A stretch of 10,050 nucleotides of DNA from a candidate division LCP-89 bacterium (lineage in GTDB: Bacteria; Electryoneota; B3-LCP). The notes beneath the pieces were generated by a model. That model did not search any database and had not been told where the DNA came from. It saw only the letters and a list, made by a program, of their open reading frames with translations. Of the stretch, positions 1 to 7,900 are shown in pieces (the stretch's first letter is position 1; each line of letters starts with the position of its first letter). Both the position numbers and the translations under genes were made by a program. Location: positions 1 through 10,050 of the forward strand of contig JALGZU010000085.1 in NCBI GenBank assembly GCA_025774735.1. Reading direction: 5' to 3'.

Positions 1-681
1 GCGGACGAGCCCTGCCTGGCGAACGGCTTCATCAACTGCAAGGAGCTGGCTGATCAAAACGTCGCCGTCTTCGTGACTCACGAACACGGGGACCACGCCG
101 ACACGACCATCTTCGAATGGGCAGACAAGATCAAGGACATCGAGTACGTGTACGGCTTCCAGCCGGAAACCCTGTGGCAGTACCGTGAGAGAGGTTACAA
201 CGGACCGGAATACACCTACATGGGTCCAAGGGAGCAAAAGGTTGTTGACGACATGAAAGTTTCGACGATTGACGCCAACGACGCCGGAGTCGGGTACCTG
301 GTGGAAGTCGATGGGCTAAAGATCTACCATGCGGGCGATCACGCCGGCTGGCTTGAAGGCGAAAAGGACGGGTTCACCGCCGAAATCGATTACTTAGCCG
401 AATTGGTTGACGGCGTCGATTTCGCCTTCGTGAACGTCACGGGCTGCCATGTTCAGGACAAGGAGGCGCTCTACGAAGGCAACCGGTACACGGTCAATAA
501 ACTCTCACCGAAGGTTCTGATTCCCACACACGGCATCAACAGCGAGTACAAGTACCGGGAATATGCGGATGAGATGACGAAGGACGGCTTCGACCTGGAG
601 TTCTTCACTCCGATGAACAAGGGAGACCGTTTCGTTTACGATCCGGACAGCCGAGTAGTATACCAAAAGGCGCTTATTTAA
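1..681 (+). CDS. MBL-fold metallo-hydrolase (5' partial)
   Basis: This is the C-terminal 226 residues of a metallo-beta-lactamase superfamily hydrolase. The reading frame is open from base 1, so the start lies outside the window. A GTG at position 73 is only an internal valine, because it falls inside the beta-strand leading into the active site. The metal-binding motif is visible as T-H-E-H-G-D-H-A-D (window residues 26-34), which is the HxHxDH signature. Further likely metal ligands are in I-Y-H-A-G-D-H (about 108-114) and the terminal I-P-T-H-G (about 174-178). This spacing is typical of the broad lactamase_B_2 / UlaG-like group of cytosolic hydrolases acting on phosphoesters, lactones or similar esters. 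No substrate can be assigned. The visible C-terminus carries no signal or sorting domain, and the protein looks unrelated in function to the convergent secretion-linked genes. The frame ends in TAA and is followed by a strong terminator. Family is sure; exact function is unknown. Confidence 0.9.
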   Translation, partial: ADEPCLANGFINCKELADQNVAVFVTHEHGDHADTTIFEWADKIKDIEYVYGFQPETLWQYRERGYNGPEYTYMGPREQKVVDDMKVSTIDANDAGVGYLVEVDGLKIYHAGDHAGWLEGEKDGFTAEIDYLAELVDGVDFAFVNVTGCHVQDKEALYEGNRYTVNKLSPKVLIPTHGINSEYKYREYADEMTKDGFDLEFFTPMNKGDRFVYDPDSRVVYQKALI

Positions 682-811
682 CCAGAAGTTAGATTCCTGC
701 CACTGAAGGGCCCTATGGGGCTTGCGCAGGACTGACAGGTCATGCGTCTTACTCCAATGAAGCTTATTGCCGAGCAACAAGAGAATCGAAATCAACCTGG
801 TAGGCAGACAA

Positions 812-841
812 AAAAACCCCCGCCGATTGGCGGGGGTTTTT
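812..841. terminator. Bidirectional rho-independent terminator between convergent genes
   Basis: A perfect 13-bp inverted repeat: AAAAACCCCCGCC (812-824), loop GATT (825-828), then GGCGGGGGTTTTT (829-841). The GC core of 8 bp is flanked by T tracts on both strands: T5 on the plus strand, and T7 on the minus strand from the A run 810-816. It lies 130 nt after the stop of the metallo-hydrolase and 18 nt after the stop of the 979-residue cargo gene, so one element can stop both convergent transcripts. Seen directly in the sequence. Confidence 0.93.
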
Positions 842-859
842 ACGCGAAGGTTGAACAGG

Positions 860-3799
860 TTACTTCACCAGAATCATCTTGCGAGCCTGCTCAAAGTTGG
901 CAGTCTTGATCTTGTAGAAGTAGATACCGGACGACATCGTGGAGGCGTTCCAGGTGACGCTGTGGTATCCGGCGTTCATGTTGCGGTCGACCAGCCTGGC
1001 GACTTCCTGTCCCAGGAGGTTGTAGATCGACAGCTCCACCTTGGCATTTTCGGGAATGGCAAAGCGGATGTTGGTCACGGGGTTGAAGGGATTGGGGAAG
1101 TTCTGGTTCAGCTCGTAGGTGATCGGCTGGGCCAGTTCTTTCTCCGGTTCAACACCGGTGCCGGGATTGTTTCCGAAGTAATCGAGCACGTTGCCGATGA
1201 AGACTTCGCGGTTGGCGTAGTCCATCATGAAGAGGCAGAAGCCCAGGGAGATGGCGTTGTACTCGGAGACGTCATCCCGGAAGCCAACGGTATTATCAAC
1301 GGCTGTTCCCGGTGATTCGAAGAACAGGTGCTCGGTGTCGGACGGATTGGTGGGCATGAAGTAGTCTGTCCAGACGCCGACGCCAGGATCGTAGATACCC
1401 AACGTCATCGGGGAGGTCAGACCGGCGCACATAGGATCGGCACTCACCTGAATGTCAGAGTAATTGATGTCGTTGTAGAGCGAACCGATCAACAGCCAGT
1501 CGTATGCAAAGTTGCCCGCTGCGAACGATCCATCCGTCCAGCCGGTCCAGTTGCCGAGCATCTCTTCGGAAGAGAAGAGGAAGCTCTTGCCCTGCATCAG
1601 GAATTTGGTGAAGGGATTGTCCGGCGTATTCATGGGGAATACGCTTCCATCCCAATCTCCGAATCCAACCCAGAAGCATTCATCGTAGTTGGCCAGGATG
1701 GTATTATGGTCGGGAGTCCCTTCCACATCGACATCGTAGACGTCGTAAGTGACCGCCATGCCGTCGAGGATATCTGTGAGGGTGGTGTCATAAAGGGAAT
1801 CGGCATACAGTTGATCCAGGCATAGCAGCAGGCCGGTACCCGGAGTGAAGGTCGTCTCCCAGCATTCGTAAGCTGGTGTCTCCAGGATATCGCCGGTATT
1901 TGACTCAGCCTGCACGTAGTACTCGAGCGTAGCGTAAGGCAGCGTCGGGAAGCTGAAGCTCCACTGGTTACCTCCGGCGGATGTCATGGTCTGATCGGGC
2001 AGCGGCGCTCCGTCTCGGGTGATCTTGACCACAGGATCTGCTGCCAAACCTTCCGAATGATAAACCTCAGCCAGGATATCAGACGGCATCATTCCGGCAG
2101 CGATACCGTAGCGGGAACCATCCAGCAGCTTGATGGTAGCTTCACCGAACCACTCGAGGGTGTTGCCCAGGATACCCTTGGCGACATTGGGGCTGATGAG
2201 AGCTTCCAGCACCCAGGGCAGGAAGACCATCCTGTAGGCACCGTCGTAGTGGATGCCCGCGGGCTCAGCGCTCTCATTGAAGAAGCATTCGGTGGCTCCG
2301 ACCACAGCATAGGTCATGTCGTTGTAGTTGGGATCGGGCATGTCCTGAATGTAGGCGGAACTCCAGTCACCAGAGATAGGATCGGCCGCGACACCGATGT
2401 ACAAAGTATCATTAGATTCACCGGAGATCGGATCCAGGTTGTTATCTGACCAGCCGGATTCGACCCAGAGGTAATCGTACATGAACATTCCGGGCTCTGC
2501 GACAAAATCATCCCAGTCGTCCGGATTAAAGGCGCCGCCGATGTAGTCGGAACTGGTCAGGAAGAAGTTACCGCCGGCGTCCATGTACTGTGCAACGGGA
2601 TCTTCCGCCAGGTTGGCGTCGTTGTCAGGCAGACTGCCCGAATTGGCCGTACCGTTGAACCAGAGGATGGAGGTGTAGTTGGAAGTATTGATGACGTCGG
2701 TGCCGGGATATCCCTGGTCGTCAGCAGCTCCGGATGCGATGAACCAGAAGTCGTAGCTGTAGCCCAGGTCTCCGAGTGCCCCCATGTAGAAGCCATCGGA
2801 ATCGTGGTCACCGACATCGCTTACCAACAGGATGGAGGCGCCGGAGGGTTCAAGGTAGGTGAAGTTGTAGAAGACGCCGGAGCCCGGTTGATAGGTGGTG
2901 TGGTTGGCATCGTCTTCAGCAATTACCTGGTATCCAATCATGGTGCCGAGTGGTTGAGCGGGGATGTCAGCTTCGTAGGTATCACCAACGACGTTGACCA
3001 TGCTAATCGTATCGGTCGCCACACCGTCATAGGCTACAACCAGGTCAGCATAGGAGACCACACCCGGGCCGCCACCCTGCACCTGATCGGTGACCGTTAC
3101 GGAGACAGTGTAAGGACCCGCAGCGTACGTATCGGGCCAATCTTCGAGACCTTCGATCACGGGCGGGGGGTCACCGTACATGTCGACGGTCGTACGCACG
3201 AACCAGTCGATGCCGTAAGCCCACCATCCCGATTCATTGGGGTAGGAACCACCCGGGTTGGTCAGGTAGGTGAGACTGTGATAGGGCCGATCATCACCGG
3301 CATCACCCAGGATGGAGGGATAGTAAACCTGAGCGCCGCCACCGAGGAGTACCCAACCGACGTAGAAGGGATCGGTTCCGACATCGAGCTGGTCAGGCGG
3401 ATAACCCCAGGCTTCGAAATTGATCTCCTCCCATTCTCCACCCACAAAGCTCATGGTAATGGGGCCGGCGAGAATTGTGCCCAGAGGCGTCGGTCCCGGG
3501 GAGGCTCCCGATTCATCGCTGTCGAAGTAAACCTCGGGATCGAAACCGTCCGCCATCGCCCAGATGAAGACGTCCGCATCGCCGCCCATGCCACCGTTGA
3601 ACTGGAAGCGGGTGGAGATGATTTTTGAATCGGTGGGCGGTTCGAACCAGACACCGCAGGTGTCAAGCACATCCGGGCGGCCCGAATAGTAGACCGAGTT
3701 GTCGTCGTCATACACGATTTCAAACATGATCTGGGCCTGCGCTGTGACGACAAAGATAAGCATCAGACCGACCAGCAAAGTAAGGGACGTTTTGAGCAT
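860..3799 (-). CDS. T9SS-secreted protein with two tandem Ig-like + Rossmann-like modules
   Basis: A 979-residue exported protein with no recognised enzyme activity. An N-terminal signal peptide (1-22, charged K3, hydrophobic core, cleavage likely after A-Q-A) sends it through Sec. Residues 24-205 form an aromatic- and Gly-rich beta-sandwich-like domain. Ig-like segments at about 212-317 and 568-653 each precede an alpha/beta, glutamine-amidotransferase-like fold at about 322-553 and 655-877. The two modules are clearly duplicated; for example G-G-N-F-F-L-T-S-S-D (409-418) matches G-K-S-F-L-F-S-S-E-E (737-746). No convincing Cys-His catalytic pair is visible. Residues 894-979 are a T9SS type A sorting domain: N-P-F-N-P (903-907), Y-N-L-L-G-Q-E-V, W-N, S-S-G-I-Y-F-Y, and a C-terminal K-M-I-L-V-K. 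The start is the ATG directly after a strong GAGGAGGAG ribosome-binding site. It is the last minus-strand gene, 139 nt after the lipoprotein, and ends at the bidirectional terminator. Secretion route is sure; role, perhaps adhesion or glycan binding, is inference. Confidence 0.9.
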   Translation of the reverse strand: MLKTSLTLLVGLMLIFVVTAQAQIMFEIVYDDDNSVYYSGRPDVLDTCGVWFEPPTDSKIISTRFQFNGGMGGDADVFIWAMADGFDPEVYFDSDESGASPGPTPLGTILAGPITMSFVGGEWEEINFEAWGYPPDQLDVGTDPFYVGWVLLGGGAQVYYPSILGDAGDDRPYHSLTYLTNPGGSYPNESGWWAYGIDWFVRTTVDMYGDPPPVIEGLEDWPDTYAAGPYTVSVTVTDQVQGGGPGVVSYADLVVAYDGVATDTISMVNVVGDTYEADIPAQPLGTMIGYQVIAEDDANHTTYQPGSGVFYNFTYLEPSGASILLVSDVGDHDSDGFYMGALGDLGYSYDFWFIASGAADDQGYPGTDVINTSNYTSILWFNGTANSGSLPDNDANLAEDPVAQYMDAGGNFFLTSSDYIGGAFNPDDWDDFVAEPGMFMYDYLWVESGWSDNNLDPISGESNDTLYIGVAADPISGDWSSAYIQDMPDPNYNDMTYAVVGATECFFNESAEPAGIHYDGAYRMVFLPWVLEALISPNVAKGILGNTLEWFGEATIKLLDGSRYGIAAGMMPSDILAEVYHSEGLAADPVVKITRDGAPLPDQTMTSAGGNQWSFSFPTLPYATLEYYVQAESNTGDILETPAYECWETTFTPGTGLLLCLDQLYADSLYDTTLTDILDGMAVTYDVYDVDVEGTPDHNTILANYDECFWVGFGDWDGSVFPMNTPDNPFTKFLMQGKSFLFSSEEMLGNWTGWTDGSFAAGNFAYDWLLIGSLYNDINYSDIQVSADPMCAGLTSPMTLGIYDPGVGVWTDYFMPTNPSDTEHLFFESPGTAVDNTVGFRDDVSEYNAISLGFCLFMMDYANREVFIGNVLDYFGNNPGTGVEPEKELAQPITYELNQNFPNPFNPVTNIRFAIPENAKVELSIYNLLGQEVARLVDRNMNAGYHSVTWNASTMSSGIYFYKIKTANFEQARKMILVK
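1169..2836 (-). other. Internal protein-level tandem duplication within the 979-residue cargo gene
   Basis: Two copies of one alpha/beta domain are encoded at about 2141-2836 (residues 322-553) and 1169-1837 (residues 655-877), separated by a second Ig-like domain. Matching landmarks occur in the same order: I-L-L-V-S-D / L-L-L-C-L-D; I-L-W-F-N-G / C-F-W-V-G-F; N-F-F-L-T-S-S-D / S-F-L-F-S-S-E-E; M-Y-D-Y-L-W-V / A-Y-D-W-L-L-I; V-A-A-D-P / V-S-A-D-P; I-L-G-N-T-L-E-W-F-G / F-I-G-N-V-L-D-Y-F-G. The copies are divergent, so the duplication is old and not a DNA-level repeat. Confidence 0.75.
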
Positions 3800-3938
3800 A
3801 ACTCCTCCTCATTAAGTGTTGTATTATTACTGCCTGTGTTTGCGATTTCGCCGGAGGCCATAACGTTCGACCGCAAGAACCGACCGTCCGTCAGAGGGAT
3901 ACCCCCACCTCACCCTCGGCAGCCACCGCCTCAGTTCG
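3800..3938 (-). promoter_or_regulatory. 139-nt leader with strong ribosome-binding site upstream of the last cargo gene
   Basis: This is the longest gap in the minus-strand gene series. On the minus strand it ends in GAGGAGGAGTT just before the ATG at 3799, an extended Shine-Dalgarno sequence (3802-3810). An AT-rich element TAATAAT lies at 3823-3829, about 24 nt upstream of the start, and could be part of a -10 region, but no matching -35 hexamer is seen at the usual distance. The ribosome-binding site is well supported; the promoter is only possible. Confidence 0.4.
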
Positions 3939-4895
3939 TCAGAATTCGATCAAACTTTCTATTTGAGAGATCAGTGATGACAGGTACGCCGCGAAGTCAT
4001 CGATGTAGACGTAATCCATGGTAAATTCCAATCCGACGGAGAGATCGTCGATGACCGTTGGACTCACGGGCACGACCTGGACGCGGTTGTCAGCGTATAA
4101 CACCTGATAGTCCAGATTCAGAGTCGTATCGGGCGGCGTCACTTCGCCGACGATGGAATGAATTCCCATATTGACGGGATCGAGCATCCAAAGGGTATCT
4201 AGTTCTTGAACTTCCATTGCCAACAGGATGAGTTCACCGGTGACTTCGGTGCCAAAATCGAGCAATTGTGCGGCGACAAAACCGGTATCCACTACCGTCA
4301 GTTCCATTTCGGAGTTGCCGAACTCCTGCAGGTAGAAGTAGTTCTGTGCGTTGAAGAGATGCAGGGTCAAGGAGCCGAAGCCGGGATCATGATCTTCTGG
4401 CGAGTAATCGTCACCGGGGAAGAGGTCGAAGACCAATTGTGCCATATCGATGGATTCCTGTGCTAGGTCATCCAGTTCTTCCGCGGTCGCCTCTCCGGAA
4501 ATTTCCAGGACGGAGCGCTCAATGGTGGCGGAAAGACATAGACCGGCGTAGGCATCAGCGAGCAGGGCGGCCTCTTCGGCCGGATCCGCCAGGGTGGTGA
4601 TAAAGGAGAACTGGATGGCGGCTTCAGCAAAGTCAGTCATACGGACCGCACACCAACCCAGGCCGTCGTAAGCGGGCAGGTAGAAGGCATTTCTCTGGTT
4701 GGCCTCGATAAAGCTCAGCCGAGCCGCCTCGAAATCTTCAGCGGCGTAAGAAGCCCACCCCTGCGCCATAAAAGTACTGATGTTTTCGGGGCTCGTGGGA
4801 ATATTCTCGCTCTGGTCATCACAACCGATAATCAAGATTCCCACCGCCATTATGCTGATAGCAGCACACGATATAAGGATATGTCGTTTCATCAT
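3939..4895 (-). CDS. TPR-repeat lipoprotein
   Basis: A 318-residue predicted lipoprotein. The N-terminus has K3-R4, a hydrophobic stretch, and a lipobox I-I-G-C ending at Cys25, so signal peptidase II should cleave before C25. The mature N-terminus C-D-D-Q-S-E is acidic. Residues about 41-71 and 75-103 look like two tetratricopeptide repeats (W-A-S-Y-A-A-E-D-F-E-A-A and L-G-W-C-A-V-R-M-T-D-F-A-E-A-A), with a weaker third helix pair near 110-125 (A-D-A-Y-A-G-L). Such repeats mediate protein-protein contacts. The remainder (about 140-318) matches no domain I recognise. The start is the first of two adjacent ATGs, 7 nt after GGAG (4903-4906). The gene begins 28 nt after the stop of the 1326-residue cargo gene, so the two are very likely co-transcribed. 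A periplasmic or surface partner of the neighbouring secreted proteins is inference. Lipoprotein and TPR calls are good; function is unknown. Confidence 0.85.
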   Translation of the reverse strand: MMKRHILISCAAISIMAVGILIIGCDDQSENIPTSPENISTFMAQGWASYAAEDFEAARLSFIEANQRNAFYLPAYDGLGWCAVRMTDFAEAAIQFSFITTLADPAEEAALLADAYAGLCLSATIERSVLEISGEATAEELDDLAQESIDMAQLVFDLFPGDDYSPEDHDPGFGSLTLHLFNAQNYFYLQEFGNSEMELTVVDTGFVAAQLLDFGTEVTGELILLAMEVQELDTLWMLDPVNMGIHSIVGEVTPPDTTLNLDYQVLYADNRVQVVPVSPTVIDDLSVGLEFTMDYVYIDDFAAYLSSLISQIESLIEF

Positions 4896-4923
4896 CCCAA
4901 AACTCCAGCTTTCTTTAGAAGCC

Positions 4924-7900
4924 CTATTTCAGGAGCATCATTTTACGATATAGGATTCCTTCTTCCGCCTTGAGGCGCATGAAGTAGACGCCGCTGGACA
5001 GACTTCCGGCATTCCAGGTGAGAGTGTGACGGCCGGCTTCGAAGGGTCCGTCACCGATCTGGGCGACCCGCTTGCCCATAATATTGAAGACGTCCACGGT
5101 GACCATCTGGGCCCGGGTCAGTTCGAACTTAATCCGGGTGGCCGGATTGAAGGGGTTGGGGTAATTCTGATCCAGGGTGAAGCGATAGGGCAGCTCAGGC
5201 TTCATATCGCCGAGCGGCCCAGCAAAGACCTGGAATTGACCAAATTTCCAGCTATAGGTTTGCAGCATGCCCTGCTGTGATCCCGGAGTTCCACCGACGT
5301 AGATCCAGCCATTGCCTTCGGCACGGTAGACGCCGAGGTCATCATTTTCTGCCAGAGCCGGATCGTAAGGGAGCGACAGCAGGATGGGTGCGGTCAGATC
5401 CATTCCGGCGGACCCGGCGGATACCAGCGGTCCGACGGCAGTATGAACCGGATCGACCTGGGCAGCGACCAATTTCGCCGAGGATTCGGGGATGGGAGCT
5501 TCGGGGTACTGCGAGACGCTCAGGAGAACGTAGGCATCATCTTCCAGCGCCTGCGCTGGAATGGTGAGGGTTACATTCGATCCCGACAGGTGCAGCGTTC
5601 CCCCGACCAGGCTCTCGATGAAGTCGACGGTGACGGGAAGACCCATAGAAGAGATTTCGTTTCCATTGGCGTCTTCACCATAGGCCGTAAACTGCAAGTT
5701 GGTAGCGAAATCCATCCCCTCCAGGTGGTAGGTGATGTGGTAGACGAAATCGGATCCTTCGATATTGGAGTAGAAGACCTCCTGATCGAGAGTGACCGTA
5801 GGAATCGTTCCCGAGATGATGTCCACCTCCGGTCCTTCCAGGAATTCCAGGCCCAGCGCATCGACGCGGTAGATCTGGGCACCGTCCGGGAAGAGCCTTT
5901 CCTCGGAGAAGGTATAGATATCCATGTAATTGTCATCGATGGGATTCTGCGCCACCGTGATGTAGAGGGAATCGGGTGGGTCCATGTCATCACCGAAGAC
6001 GTAGCCGGCGGGGGATTCCCCGGAAGCAGAGGTGCACATGGTCAGCACCCGCATGTTATTGGGGGGATCGCTGTTGCCGAGAAGCTGCAATTCGGGATCC
6101 AGCACCTCGACGCCTTTCTGCTGGTAAGGATCGGTCTCCATTTTCACAACGGTGACCATATCAGCGGGCATGTCCGGATAGAATGCTGAGGAGTCGGAGA
6201 AGAGCAGGTAATAGCTGAGCTGGTTGCGATCGTCGCCGTTGACCTTAACATCGTAGATTGGGTGATCGGGGTTGAAGTAGCTAAAGGGGAAGGGCTCATC
6301 CTTAATCTGGAAAGCCCGTGCACTCCAGAACGGCAACTGGAAGGCGTATGGTGGGGGTGTATCCGCGGGCCAGTACCAGTTTTTGTTGGTAGCGGAGACG
6401 CGGGAATCGACCGCGGTGAAGCCGTACTTGCCGTCGTAGAAGTTTTCATCGGTGATATCCAGTGCACCGGCGAGAATGAAATCATCGAAGAGGGAGGCGA
6501 AGTAGGGCGTATAATCGACCGTATCCACAACCATTCCGCCGTCGTGCTCATAGAGCAGCCGTCCCAAGCCCTCGACTCCGTGGTAAGGTGAGGTCGCCAC
6601 GGTATCGATGGTATGGACAATTTCAGCACCCTGATCCTCATCGACAAAAATCTGCTCGTAGAGGTAGAGTATGAGCATGAAGGAGTAGAGGTGTTCGGTG
6701 TCGATATCGAAATCGCCCCAGGCGGTCAAATTGTTCATCAGGGGGAAGGTGATCGTAGCAGTAGCCATGGGATAGCCAGCCACGTGCTGGGTGAACGAAG
6801 CCATTCCTTCTTTAAGCCAGTATTCTTCATCGAAGTCCTGATTCCAGTTAATCAGATTGAACATCTGATTACAAGCAGCCGCTCCCCCCCGGTTAATCCA
6901 GCCGGGATCGGTATCGATGTAGAACATCTCAGCCTGGTTGCTCTGTTGGAAGTAGAGGCGTGAATACTCGTTGATGCCGTCGTAGTAGCTGTTAATGAAG
7001 GTGCCGTCGCCGGTATCGAGGTAGTACTGGTCGTCGATATCCAAGAAGAGGATGACGACCCGGGGATCACCGTCGACGTCATCGGGCGAATCAAAGGCCG
7101 GGAGGTCACCCCACCACTCCTGGGCGACGTCGTAAATTCCGCCCGAATCTGCGGGAGCGGGAGTGCTATTCTCGAATTCATCGAGGAAGATTGTCAACTG
7201 GTTCGCTGCTCCCACCCGATGGATCAGGCCTTCATTGGAAGAGGTGAAGTTCGCGCCATCAGAGGCTCTTTGGAAACCGCCCATATATCCACCGGTGGTG
7301 AGAAAACCGTCGGGACCGATACCCACAGTGCGGGTGTTGACGATGAGGCTATCGGTGCCATCGCTGTTGTACACATAGTTGGTCAACAAAGTCCAGTTAC
7401 CGTGCGGATCGGCGGCCTGGTAGAGGCCCTGATCGGTGGCGAAGAAGAAGGTCGAATCCTGTTCCCGCCAGGCGGCCTTGTAGATAATCATCTCATCGTG
7501 ACTGCTGCTGATGGTGACCTGATCGGTGAAGTATTTATCGGCAATATCTCCGGAGAGTTGATATGAGGTTAGACCGCCATCTTCAGTAGCCAACCAAACG
7601 GTCAGCTCATCGACATCCCCCCTGTTGAGGAGGATGGAGGGGCCGGTCAACTGGCTGTAGCCATAGGCGACCAGAGTGGTATCGTTCGCTTCCAATGCTT
7701 CATAATCGATCAGCGGTGGCGCGGTGCTGTCGGGATAGTAAAAGAGGTTTTCATTCGAGATGATGGCGAAGAGTCCTTCGGTCGATTGATCTACCAGGGT
7801 TGCCCAGTAGAGGTTATTGACCGTATCGACGACGGTAATATTTTGGCCAGGGGTGATAGTAAATCCAAGTGAGGTGGTCTCCTCGACTTCGAGGTATCCG

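Noticed and set aside
682..809. Possible small gene or RNA between the metallo-hydrolase and the terminator
   Set aside because: The stretch has no start with a ribosome-binding site and no stable hairpin. The minus-strand frame covering it overlaps the metallo-hydrolase end and looks like a shadow, so it is read as 3' untranslated sequence.
767..1825. Two plus-strand open frames (182 and 165 codons) near the convergent junction
   Set aside because: The first runs straight through the terminator hairpin, and both overlap the conserved sorting domain and second module of the cargo gene on the other strand. No start signals or domains were seen.
2804..3628. Plus-strand open frame of 274 codons opposite the 979-residue cargo gene
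   Set aside because: It lies wholly antisense to a gene with a signal peptide, duplicated domains and a sorting domain. Its translation is Val/Gly/Ile/His-rich without domains, as expected for a codon-bias shadow, and it has no good ribosome-binding site.
3842..3938. Terminator or structured RNA after the lipoprotein gene
   Set aside because: Only short GC-rich matches of about four bases were found and there is no T tract, so nothing beyond ordinary intergenic sequence is supported.
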